DNA of 30,339 bases, taken from Eimeria necatrix. Its lineage: Eukaryota > Apicomplexa > Conoidasida > Eucoccidiorida > Eimeriidae. Positions 11,898 through 21,697 of the stretch are shown here, piece after piece. Location: contig NW_013655143.1 of NCBI RefSeq assembly GCF_000499385.1, positions 1 through 30,339 of the forward strand, written 5' to 3'. Position 1 is the first letter of the stretch; the number at the start of each line of letters is the position of its first letter. The position numbers were made by a program, and so were the translations under genes. Under the pieces are notes generated by a model. It had not been told where the DNA came from. It saw only the letters and a list, made by a program, of their open reading frames with translations, and searched no databases.

Positions 11898-13504
11898 ATG
11901 CGGACTTCTTTTTTCGTAGGGCCTTCCTGCGCCCGGAAGATTGCTGGGCTCAGTCCCGTTGCAGGGATTGCAGGAATTCAAGTTCCCCGTTGCCGCTCGC
12001 TGGGCGGCTCCCGAAAACTTGCTTCGCGTTCTGATAGCGCATTCATATCGAGTTCTTGTTCATGTTTTAACTGTTCGTTTCAATTGCGCGCCTCTTTGGC
12101 GGCAGCCGAAAGTCCACGCCGGTGGGCGTCGGCTGCGAATCGGCAGCCGTCGTTCATGTTTTCAAGAACAACGGGGATAACCCGCGGAAAGGAAATCCTT
12201 CCCGCATGCAGTTTCAAAGAACTGCCGAGACTGTCTCTTGCTGCTGCTTTCCCTCCACTGCGGTCGCTGCACTCCATCGCGGCGAGCCTGAGCAGCCAAG
12301 CAGCAGCTGCGGCGCCACCCGCGGATTCCTCAGGATCCACCGCAGCAGCAGCTCCTGACGCAGCTTCCAGCCCTTTAGTCGACTCCAAAGAAACTGGAGA
12401 ATCTCAGGAGTCAGTTTTGGCACTCAAAGGCGAGGAAAGCTGCAGCATTGTTCCGCCGGAGGGCTCTTACGCGCAGGAGCTGCTGGAGCACATTCGAAGA
12501 GTTGTGAGTCGAGACCGCCGCAACATTTTACGTCGGACTACAAGTTTATTTCAGGGAAAATACGCAATTGTGCTTCTTTGGTGAATGGACTTTACTCCGG
12601 AGAAAAGTAGCAGCTCTCAATTGTTCATTTTCTTGTGAGCTGCAGAATGAAGCCAGCACGGGAGCAAATGCCGTTGCCGAGGCAGTGACGCCGTCTGGAT
12701 GGTTTGTGGACTGGTTAATAGCTTTGAAATTAAGTCTTGGCGTTCCGTGGTGAGTTCAGGCTGCCGAAGTAATATCATTAAAGACAGTGGCAGACGCATT
12801 TAGGCTGCCCTCCTATGGCCTCAGTGCGAAACTCTCAAAGCTCGCAACATGCTGCACATAAAACTGCGGCTTTTCATGCGCCTATTTAGTATTTGCGTCT
12901 GAGACGTGCAGGTGTTTGGCTCTTCCCGCTGCTGGGTGTTTGCTGCGGCTCTTGACGCTGCCAATCGCCGTGGACTCTGTGCGTGTTCAGTTCCTCAGTG
13001 CTCAAGCGCTGCGCGAGTGTGCAGTGGTCAGCGCAGCGTTGCAGGAATTGAAGAAGTGCTGCTGAGAATTATTTCAAGTTTTTGTTGTTGTGCTATTTTG
13101 GATGAACAGGAAAGAGATAGGCGGCAGCGGCAGCTCGTCGACCCGCAGTTTTCGCGCATGAAGGACAAAATGAAGGCTGCTTACGAAAGCGGGGTACACT
13201 TCAGTCTGCTTCATTCCTTATGAAAGTGCATATTACGAAGTTCAAGTCCACAGATTTAAAGGCCAACGACTCAGCCCAAACGTACTAGCCAGCCCTCTCG
13301 GTTGTCCAGTGTTCCAACTGGGGAGAGGCCTGCGAAACTTCATCTGCACTTTTCCTTCTTGTTAATCTCGTAACTTCTCCTCCTCTGCATGTTCACGTTT
13401 TATTCGGCCACAAGACTGTGACTCCGCCTCAGCTCTCCACCAATGCCGCCCCTTTCTGCACGGAGCTGTTTGAACTTGAGTGCTTGTGTGGCTCACTGCG
13501 ACAG

Positions 13505-13543
<39 letters not shown>

Positions 13544-15805
13544 AATTTATTGTGTTTCTGCTGTTTGTGCAGAACACGAAAGAGTATCAGCGGCTGCGCG
13601 CTGAGACGAAGCAGTTTCTGAAGCAGCACGGGATTGGGGTATTGCCCACATCCTTTTTGCAAATGCTGCTGCTGGGCCTGGCCATCTCGCTTTCGACTCC
13701 GGCTATTAGGTGCTCCAACACTTCAAAGTAGCTGCAGCTGATTAGTCAGGAGTCGAAGGCAGAAGGGACTTAGCGTGAATTCGCCTTTTTCCCGAACTGA
13801 CTCCGCGTGTCAGGAGTCGAAGGCAGAAGGGACTTAGCGTGAATTCGCCTTTTTCCCGAACTGACTCCGTGTGTCAGGAGTCGAAGGCAGAAGGGACTTA
13901 GCGTGAATTCGGCTTTTTCCCGAAGTGACTCCGTGTGTCAGGAGTCGAAGGCAGAAGGGACTTAGCGTGAATTCGGCTTTTTCCCGAACTGACTCCGTGT
14001 GTGAGGAGTCGAAGGCAGAAAGGACTTAGCGTGAATTCGGCTTTTTCCCGAAGTGACTCCGTGTGCGCTGCAGAGCCATCTCAGCGGACCCTTTCAACTG
14101 GAAAAGCTTCGCTGTGGAGCAGCCGGCGTGGCTGGAGAGTTTGGCGCTGCCGGATGCCTCTGGACTCGCAGCTGCAGTCTGTTGGCTGGTGTTTGTCTCG
14201 ACTATGGCGGTGCGCCTTAGTGCACTTTTTGTTCACTTTTTCCCACTTTCTCTGCGTTTTTGAATGCCCGGCGGTGCAGCACTTGGTGATAGGCGAGGGC
14301 ACTTTAGAAATAAAAAGAAAGAAAAAAAAAGAAAGCAATTATTTAGAAATAAAAAGAAAGGAAAAAAAGAAAGCAATTAGCCCTTTAAACCGCGCAAAGC
14401 TGCGCTATTCAGCATGGGGGCTGATAGGCAGGCAGTTCAAAAGCGCGGGCGCAGAGCTCTGGAGGGTAAATTCGTAAGAAAGTGAATATAAATAAAGGCA
14501 AGAGTGCGTGAGAGCCTGTCCTTGGACTTGTGTTTTTTTTATTTTTCGTTTGTTTCCTCTTTTTGCGCCAGGCCGGGTGGATGGTCTCTGCGAAAATCCA
14601 GAAAAGATGCCCCTCGCCTCCAGCCTCTTCAGGCTTCGCCTCTCCCGGCGTAATGCGCGGCTTTGGCCTCGTGGCCGCGACAACTTTCGCTTTCTACAGC
14701 GGCACGCAGCTGCCGGCGGTGAGGAGGCTTGCTCCCCCATGTTCCGCTGCATCTTTTGGATTATTTGTCTAAACTAGCAGTTTAATTTAGGATTTAATTT
14801 GTCCTTTTATGTTTATTGACCTCTGAGGGCCCCTACAGGTCCCGCTGCAGCTTCTTGCGAGCAACTGAAGTTGCGCCACTGGAGCTGTCGGGGGTCTTTG
14901 GGATCTGCAATTTGAAATTCACTTTTGCTTCCACTGACTCGATCTTATTATTATATTTGTGTTTCCACAAATGTATTCACAAAAGAATTCGTGTTCGCGC
15001 TCGGGCCGCTGGGTTGTTGGGCGTATTCGCCTTTCTGTTTCTCAATGCGTATCCGCACTGGCGTGTGAGGATGAGAACATTAGAATGCTTGTTGAGTCGC
15101 TTTTAAGTTCGTCTTTTTTTTGTTTTGGACCTCTTGAAGTGGCATTTTAACGCCTTTGAAGCTGTTATTATTTGTTATTATTTGGATTGCGGGGGCTGCG
15201 GCTGCTGCCTGTCTGTCTGCAGGCCGCGCTGCTGTTTTTGGTGCCAGCATTTGCCCTTCAGAGCGCTTTAATGCGCATCTTCAGACTCCGATCCGTGGAG
15301 AGTCTTCTCCGTGAGTTGCTGCTTCCCTTTGGCCCTTTTTCCCCACACTTTTTGCCTCGTCACTCTGCAGTGTACAGACACCTGCAGCGCAGCAAGGGGC
15401 GCAGCAGAATGGCTCCAAGGCCGCTGCACTCTCTGCGCTGCAGACTTGGTCCCCGAGGGGCTGCGGCCGCTGCAGCAAACTTACTTGGGGCTGCTGCAGC
15501 GGCGGCAGCCGGCCCTCATGGCTGCCTGGAAGCGCCGCGCCCGCGACCCCCGCTACAGAGAAGCTGCAGCAGATGCAGCAGCAGCGGGAGCAGCAGCAAC
15601 AAGCCGCGCCGTGCTGCAGCTGTGGAAGGAGCTTTCGAGTGAGTCGGCAGCAGCTGGCCCGGCAAAGCTGCAAACTTGGGCCCAGCAGGTCGCCGCCAAG
15701 CAGCAGCAGCAGCAGCAGCAGCTACGGCTGCAGCAGCAGCAGAAGCGCTTTCGCTGCTACGCAGCAGCAGCAGCACCGCAACAGCTGCTGCCTCGTAACG
15801 TGTGA
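11898..15805 (+). CDS. OXA1: Oxa1/YidC/Alb3-family membrane protein insertase, probably mitochondrial (9 exons)
   Basis: Exons 11898-12503, 12646-12749, 12912-13055, 13115-13193, 13573-13709, 14074-14209, 14572-14718, 15223-15310 and 15378-15805 stay in frame, about 622 residues. The first 200 residues are rich in Arg/Ser/Ala without acidic residues near the start, as in a mitochondrial presequence. The insertase core then follows in family order: GWFVDWLIALKLSLGVPW (first core helix, with the diagnostic GVPW), LLRLLTLPIAVDSVRVQ, a basic helical hairpin (about QELKKDRRQRQLVDPQF), a hydrophobic segment LLLGLAISL, WLESLALPDASGLAAAVCWL, MRGFGLVAATTFAFYSGTQLPA, and the last helix LFLVPAFALQSALMRIFRLR. 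Oxa1 inserts mitochondrially encoded and imported proteins into the inner membrane. The C-terminus is a long helical tail ending in Gln/Ala runs. The acceptors of exons 4 and 9 were chosen to keep frame. Introns 5, 6 and 7 carry minisatellites or A-rich duplications. An apicoplast (Alb3-like) role is the alternative, but no signal peptide is visible. Confidence 0.82.
13746..14065 (+). repeat. 64-bp minisatellite, 5 tandem copies, inside Oxa1 intron 5
   Basis: Copies start at 13746, 13810, 13874, 13938 and 14002, exactly 64 bases apart, and differ at only a few positions. Each unit runs from TCAGGAGTCGAAGGCAGAAG to GACTCCGTGTG. GACTCC at the end of one unit and GGAGTC at the start of the next form a short inverted repeat around an 8-base loop at each junction. 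The array ends eight bases before the splice acceptor of exon 6. Confidence 0.95.
14304..14380 (+). repeat. 39-bp A-rich tandem duplication in Oxa1 intron 6
   Basis: The stretch TTAGAAATAAAAAGAAAG... ending GAAAGCAATTA occurs twice in a row, 39 bases apart, with one or two base differences in the A-runs. It lies within intron 6 and has no coding potential. Confidence 0.85.
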
Positions 15806-15906
15806 CAGCAGCAGCTGCCGCTGCAGCGGTGGCTGCGCCACTTGGCAGCAGCCCCTCGGGCGCAGTTCTCTCCCCACAATGTTGACTAATCTGCTTCTCC
15901 ATTTGT

Positions 15907-15952
<46 letters not shown>

Positions 15953-16086
15953 CAGCAGCAGACTTGGCGTTGTTGAGTCCAGCTGTACGCACAGCTCAGC
16001 AATCCACTAAAGCCTTCCCCCAAATGAGCTGACAGCAGCAAAACCCCCCGTTGCTGCTGCAGTGCAAATTGGCCCCGCAGCTTTCT
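15806..16086. repeat. CAG-rich convergent gap between Oxa1 and SSB genes
   Basis: The two genes end toward each other here. The gap is dominated by CAG units, with an uninterrupted run at about 15908-15951 and shorter runs on both sides. Frames open in this stretch read as Ser, Gln or Ala homopolymers depending on frame, so I do not count any as a separate gene. Confidence 0.7.
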
Positions 16087-17133
16087 CTACCTCCACGGAG
16101 GCTGGCTGGTGCCGAAGGCCCCAGCCGGGGCTGTGCTGCTGCTGCGCAGGGCCTGCGCCGGGCCAGCTGCAGCAGCGGGGGGTGCTGCTGCTGCAGCTGC
16201 TGGCGCAGCACGCGGCATCCCGCCATTGTGCTGGCCGTCTGCAGCAGCAGCTCGGCTGCCTGCTGCTGCAGCAGCAGCAGCAGCAGCAGCATGCCTTTCC
16301 TCTGGGCTTTCCAGCAGCACGAGCTCTCCTTTGTACTTCGACAGCAGCACTTCGGTGGTGTATCTCTCTTGGCCGTCGGAAGCCACCCAGCGCCGCGTCT
16401 GCAGCGACCCGTCTACATACAGCCGGCGGCCTTTGCTGCAGCGAACACCAATCAAGCAGCAGCACTCAAAAAGTGCAGCAAAACGAGAAAAAGGAAAAGA
16501 AATATAAATATAACGCACATTGCCATCAACAAGATGCAAATGTGCGGAGTCGGGCCGCAGGCGCAATCCAGCCACTTTCAGTGCAAAGAATCAGGTGTAC
16601 AGGCACCTCCTGGTTGCGCTGCTTGGGACGCAAGCACTTGGCAGTCATTTTTGAATTATAACTTCACAGTAGTTAATTTCTTAGTGTGTTGGTTTTGTTT
16701 ACTAGGCTTGAGGGCCTATTTACCGCGCAAGGCGGGCAAGTCAGTGCGGAGCACTTCATTTCCAGTTTGAGACACTTGCATGATCGGAAAGTGAAGAAAG
16801 CGGGAAAATGAACTGAAAAATGGCCTCCTTCTACCGAATTCAGCCGCCTTATTCGACTATTTTATTTATTCAACTATTTAGACTTGCATTTGAGTTTTAG
16901 TTCATGTTCAGTCTTAGTTTATGTTCAGCCTTGCAGCGCCACTCACTGCACATAAGCCTCCACGAGGTCCACGAGGCCTCTGTCGAAAACCACCACGCGG
17001 TGCCACTCCGTGCGGCTCCTGACTTCCCCAGTAGTCTGCAGTTCAGCGCAAATCAAAAGAAAAAAGAAGAGGGAAATAAGGGCGGGGCTTTTTGCTACAA
17101 CAAACAGCAAAAGAGGTCAGTGCACAGCAGGAA

Positions 17134-17165
<32 letters not shown>

Positions 17166-17248
17166 AGCTGCTGCACTTCGCTGGCCAACAGCCCGCAGCA
17201 GAAGAGACGGGCAGCTGCAGGAAGCAAACATGCCAGCTTTACTGTGCG

Positions 17249-17289
<41 letters not shown>

Positions 17290-17417
17290 GTGCACTGCCC
17301 AGGCGCTCTGTGATGCACCATTAAACGTGTGGCTCCATCCAAGCAAATGCCGCCCCAACTAATTACACGTTTTAGTGTAGAGGGCTGCACAATGGGTGCA
17401 GCAGTTCGATACAGCGT

Positions 17418-17492
<75 letters not shown>

Positions 17493-17630
17493 CGCCGCTG
17501 CTCTCTACTAGCTCCCGCCTGCTTATCCCGGCATCCTATCTGTGCCCTTGCGCTGCCTCACATATAAATACTATTTCGACTTATGGACTCCACATATCTG
17601 TTATACATTTATATTTATACATTCATAACA

Positions 17631-17671
<41 letters not shown>

Positions 17672-17676
17672 CACAT

Positions 17677-17739
<63 letters not shown>

Positions 17740-17936
17740 NNNNNNNNNNNNNNNNNNNNNNNNNNNNNNNNNNNNNNNNNNNNNNNNNNNNNNNNNNNNN
17801 NNNNNNNNNNNNNNNNNNNNNNNNNNNNNNNNNNNNNNNTATTTCTGTGGCCAGAAAGGTTGTGTGTCTTATCTATGGCATTCCCACTACTGCTCCCCGC
17901 TTGCCAGTAAGCGTGGCTCCCCCCTAACTATCTAGC

Positions 17937-17974
<38 letters not shown>

Positions 17975-19217
17975 GGCTACGCTGCTGTTCCGAGGGTGCT
18001 GCTGCAGTCCCTCAATGCTGCTGGCTGCTGCAGCCAGCAGCTGCTGCAGGCAGCAAGCAGCTGCAGCAGCTGCTGCAGCTGCCGCATCCCGCAGCAGCAG
18101 CAGCCGCAGCGCCGCGGGCCCCTGGTGCAGCCGCCGCTGCAGCAGCACCGCAGCACCGCAGCGAGCAGCAGCTGCAGCAGCTGCAGCAGCAGCAGCAGCA
18201 GCAGCAGAAAAGAAGGAAAAGGGCTCAAAAGTAAGGAAAAAAGGGGTCAAAAGAAAGGAAAAAAGAACTCGAAGAGAAGGAAAGAAAGGAGCCAAGAAGG
18301 AGGAAAGAAAGGAGTCCAGAAGAAGCAAAGAAGGAGTCAAAAAGAAAAGAAAATAAAATGAAGACATAAAGCACCTTGTCTCGCCACTGCTCCGAAGTGG
18401 CCAAAGAGAAAGAAGCCATGCGGTCGCCGCTGGGCAGCTGCCGCACTTCGGGCTCCAAGCCCACGCGGCCAATGAGGGTCACTCTGTTGACGGAGCGTTC
18501 GGCCTGAAAGAACAAAAAAGAAGTCCATTTGAAGGCAATTTCGAAACAAATTCTGCAACGGGGCCCCACTGGGGGCCCCCAGGGGCCCCCGGGGGCCCCC
18601 AGGCCCGGCCTGGCGCGAGAAATGAAGGCCGGGGGGCAGCTGGAAGCAGCAAACGAAAGAAAGCTGAAAGTTGAATTCGCTGGGGGGCTCTGGGGGCCCC
18701 CGGGAGGGCAGCAGCTGCCGGCTCGCACAGTTCAGCTGCAGCAGCAGCCTTGCAGGGGGAACAACAACAGCAGCAGCAGCAGCAGCAGCAACTGCAGCAG
18801 CAGCAGCAGCTGCAGAAACAGCAGCAACCGGCAGAAACGCTGCACAGTGAAGCTCACCAGCAGTATGGGGCCCCCATTTGCCCCCCCGGCGTCTCCCTCT
18901 GCCCTCAGCGGCGCAGCAGAGGCCCTTTTTGTTCTAAGAGGAACTCGCCCGGGGGCGCTGAGGCCGCGGCCGCCGTCAGACCCCAGCAGTCTGCTGCAGC
19001 CGGGGCGCAGGGGGGCCCCGTCTCGAGCTGCTGCCGCGCCAAGAGGCCCTTTCCAGCTGCTGCTGAGTTGGGGGGAGACAGAGAAAGCATTGGAGAAGAG
19101 CTGAGCCGCCGGCAGCGCGAGGATCAGCCCGAACACACACGCGAACACAGCCGCGGGCCCACAGGCCCCACCGCGCCTCGGCATAGTGCAGCGGGCAGCT
19201 CGAGCCCGTAGAAACAC
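16087..19217 (-). CDS. SSB: Single-stranded DNA-binding protein (SSB, OB fold), predicted apicoplast-targeted (4 exons)
   Basis: Exons in transcript order: 19217-18858, 18503-18375, 17035-16947 and 16435-16087. Phases are 0, 0 and 2, and the protein is about 308 residues. Residues 1-120 form a leader: Arg-rich MFLRARAARCTMPRRGG, a hydrophobic stretch AVFACVFGLILALPAAQLF, then a long Arg/Ser/Ala/Pro region without homology. This is the signal-peptide-plus-transit-peptide arrangement used for apicoplast import. The bacterial SSB core follows: NRVTLIGRVGLEPEVRQLP, FSLATSEQWRD, TEWHRVVVFDRGL, KGRRLYVDGSLQTRRW and RYTTEVLL. SSB coats single-stranded DNA during replication and repair, here presumably of the apicoplast genome. 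The last about 60 residues are Ala-rich low complexity encoded by CTG/CAG runs and lack an acidic SSB tail. A second in-frame Met at residue 12 could be the real start. Introns 1 and 2 (354 and 1,339 nt) are unusually long and repetitive. Confidence 0.88.
17422..17490 (+). repeat. (CAG)23 microsatellite
   Basis: About 23 uninterrupted CAG units (the last is CAA) lie in SSB intron 2. It is one of the longest pure triplet runs in the window. Shorter CAG/CTG runs in the same intron are near 17137-17167, 17248-17288, 17938-17974 and 18180-18207, in both orientations. Confidence 0.97.
17635..17839. repeat. (TA)n dinucleotide run ending in a 100-N assembly gap
   Basis: Nearly pure TA repeats run from about 17635 to 17739 and pass directly into exactly 100 N at 17740-17839. 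The round size means the gap length is a placeholder. The gap lies inside SSB intron 2, so no coding sequence of that gene needs to be missing. Confidence 0.97.
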
Positions 19218-19699
19218 GCAGAGGAATTAAAAACTGCTTTTAATGCTCAGGTAAGGGGGTTAATCAAGCCGCAAACAGAGGAAGCCCGAGAACGAGCACG
19301 CATCGATGCTCTGCCGCAGCCGCCTATGCACTCCAGGGGATACTCTGTTGGAGCCTAAAGAATAACTTGAAAGGCTCAAAATCTCGATTGTTTCGCTTCT
19401 AAAGCCCTTCCCGCATAAAGATGATTAAACGAAGAGAGGCTGCGCGCTCGCCTGCCGCCGCCGAGATGTCTTCCTTGTACACGCAGAACACCCCTGATCT
19501 CGCCTGAAAACTGTGAATTGTCCGGCGAAACTTCTGGAAAACGAGCACTAAATATTCGGATTATTATTTTTATATGCAGTTTAGCCGAAACTGGAGAAAA
19601 GACGCCCTGAAAGAAGGGCTTTCCTCTTATCCCCCATCGCCTCTTCCGAAGGAGCCTGATGTCTTGCAAATCATGTTTGTCGCTACACACAAGTCTTTC
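19218..19699. other. intergenic region upstream of SSB
   Basis: This gap should hold the SSB promoter and the 3' UTR of the next - strand gene. The - strand frame from 19690 to 19376 is basic and featureless, and I do not count it as a gene. No repeats are present. Confidence 0.4.
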
Positions 19700-20313
19700 T
19701 CACTTTCTCTCTGCATTTTTGGTGCCCAATTTGAGTCGATTTGGCTTCTTTTGTCCCACGGTTTCGTCTCTTTTCCTTCCGCAGAAGATGCTTGGTGGCT
19801 CCATGCCTGCAGGTGTTGCTAGCAGCTTTTGTGGTTGTGTCTCTGCTGATCTTTGCAGCTTCTCCTCCGCTCTTATTTGCTTCACCTGTGACCTTTTAGG
19901 AAGTCTTCTGTGTTCCGCCATTTTGGCTTTCGCTTCCCGGTAGTGGAGCAGCATTCCGACGTTGGCGAGCAGCAGCAGGGGCCACTGCACAGTTCGGTAG
20001 GGAGGTTCGTTTGTGTGGATGTACTCTAAGGGGAGGAATTTATCTTTTGGAGTTTCCCTAACTAGGGCTATTATTAAATATTGATAAAGAAGCTAATTAG
20101 GGCTATTAATTAGTGATGATAAGGAGGCAAAGTGAATGCAGCGAAGTCCATGTGGCGCAAAGAACGAGAATGAAAGATCTGTATATTGTGATCACGAAAG
20201 TGGCTCATTTGCTCCCAGCCTGGGGAGCTGATTCCTAGGAATAGAGATATTTGTTCATTTAAAATCTCTCTAAGAGGCAGCAGCAGAAGCAGCAGCAGCT
20301 GTTGCTGCTGCTG

Positions 20314-20355
<42 letters not shown>

Positions 20356-20684
20356 ACAGAAGGCTTCTGCTGCCGCAGTGCCCGAAAGACACAACGCGGG
20401 CCCCAAGAAGGCGCTGTGCAGGCGCAGCAGCCACAGCAGCAAACCGCAGCAGCAATTTGGCCTCTGGGCTGCAGCAGCACTTGGGAGCTGCTGCTGCTGC
20501 GCAGCCTTTGCCCCTTTTGCTGCAGCTCGAGGGCTTGAAGTTGTCTTTGCTGCTGCTGAAGCAGCGCTGCTGCAGCTGGAGTTACCCTGGGGAGTTTCTA
20601 CTGCCTTTCTGTGGCTGCTAAACTTCCTTTTTCGGGTTTAAGGCCTTCAAGGCGGCTAAACCGGGCGGTTCATCACTGGTCAAA

Positions 20685-20718
<34 letters not shown>

Positions 20719-20860
20719 ACCGCTGCTTCCTTAACTCTCCATCGGGCTTGTAGAGCCACTGGGAACCCCTGCTGAGATCTCTGAAGTTCCAAAAGCTATT
20801 TTTCTTTTCATTTGTGTTTCTGCAGCTAGCTGTTTGCTGCCTGCTGCTGCTGGCTGGCAC
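19700..20860 (-). CDS. Unidentified protein with one membrane helix (gene model approximate)
   Basis: I do not recognise the family. The last exon (about 20033-19700) is the firmest part. After an acceptor CCCCTTAG it reads YIHTNEPPYRTVQWPLLLL, a short hydrophobic helix, then REAKAKMAEHRRLPKRSQ and a Lys/Arg-rich tail ending in TGA at 19702-19700. Upstream, the stretch about 20828-20644 encodes NFRDLSRGSQWLYKPDGELR, then an Ala run from CTG triplets, then EPPGLAALKALNPKK. A stretch near 20590-20470 could add a Gln-rich helix (LLQQQQRQLQALELQQKGQR). These could be exons of one gene, but I could not fix the junctions or the start codon. A small helix-plus-basic-tail protein could be a mitochondrial membrane subunit; that is only a guess. 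Confidence 0.4.
20289..20356 (-). repeat. CAG/CTG run
   Basis: CTG triplets with one CTA interruption, near-pure from about 20303 to 20356. In the putative - strand gene it lies between coding stretches and reads as Ser, Ala or Gln depending on frame. Confidence 0.9.
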
Positions 20861-20940
20861 TACTGTGCTTGAGGGTTTCTGGAGTTCACTTGCTACCTGC
20901 TATTTGCTGTTCTGCTGCTTTCCCTTTTTTCGGCATTAAG

Positions 20941-21282
20941 ACAAACAAGCAGCAGCAAAAGCCGCAGCAGCAGCAGCAGCGGCTCGCCAAAACAGCTCTG
21001 CAGACACTGAAAAGACTTGACGATCAGCTGCAGCAGCAGCATATTGATGCGACAATGCAGCAGCAGCAGCAGCAAATCGCGCGCAGTAGCCGCTGTGCAC
21101 AGCTTGCCTCTTTCTGCTGCCTTTTACGCGCACAAACTGCAGAAGGCAAACATGAACTCAGAGCAAATTCACTTGTGCTGCTGCTAGAACAGCAGATCGC
21201 CGAGTTTCCGCGGAATCTTCAGAACCATTTACGAAAATGGCTGCGCGAGCAGCAAAAGAAGAGAAGAGAAATAAGCATGTGA
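20941..21282 (+). CDS. Possible terminal exon of an unidentified Gln-rich coiled-coil protein
   Basis: This + frame is open to the TGA at 21280-21282. It reads like a helix interrupted by CAG-encoded Gln runs: LAKTALQTLKRLDDQLQQQH, then QQQQQQ, later EQQIAEFPRNLQNHLRKWL and a basic end EQQKKRREISM. The charge spacing looks better than that of the opposite strand. I found no family motif, no certain acceptor and no upstream exons. It conflicts in orientation with the - strand gene model just before it. It could also be 5' UTR of the methyltransferase gene or simply an expanded repeat region. Confidence 0.3.
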   Translation, partial: TNKQQQKPQQQQQRLAKTALQTLKRLDDQLQQQHIDATMQQQQQQIARSSRCAQLASFCCLLRAQTAEGKHELRANSLVLLLEQQIAEFPRNLQNHLRKWLREQQKKRREISM

Positions 21283-21697
21283 ACACATTGGACAGCAGCA
21301 AGTGAACTGTGTTGTTTGCAGCATCCGGACTGGCAAGCAGCCCAGTAGGGTCCTGCGGAGCACAATAACTGGAGGGGTCTTTGGGGAATCTTAGCGCGGA
21401 ATTACGCTGAAATATAATAATTAAAATGGGAGATAATTAATTTAATTGCAGTTCGATGGAACGGCGAGGAGGGAACAACAAACGGAAACTTGAACGATCA
21501 GTTCACGCAGTCGTCGGCCCACAGTGGCTGGCTGCCGTTGTTTCCAGCGGCGACAAACAAACAAACGACTTTGTTTTTTATTTAAATTTTGGCAACTGTC
21601 TTAATTTATCAATTTCTGTCACTTCGCAAATATTTGGAGAACGTTTGCGAGTTTTTCTTGCCAACGGGGCGCGCTACAAGATCCTCGACGGGTTACG
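21283..21697 (+). other. upstream region of the Sfm1-like gene
   Basis: About 415 bases, mostly A/T-rich, precede the methyltransferase start codon. An in-frame-looking + frame from 21456 leads into this region but has no partner and ends out of frame with the conserved N-terminus, so I take this stretch as promoter and 5' UTR. Confidence 0.45.

Noticed and set aside
13746..14065. Five regular repeats that could suggest a CRISPR array
   Set aside because: The whole 64-base unit is repeated with no variable spacers, it lies in a eukaryotic intron, and there are no cas genes.
16409..16427. Palindrome-like GTCTACATACAG in SSB
   Set aside because: It encodes the conserved LYVDG of the OB fold, so the match to the palindrome is probably chance and I did not count it among the ten copies.
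16051..16770. A 239-residue + strand frame antisense to SSB
   Set aside because: It is made of CAG/CTG triplets and the complement of the SSB core exon, where the - strand has clear OB-fold motifs. No family pattern is seen on the + strand.
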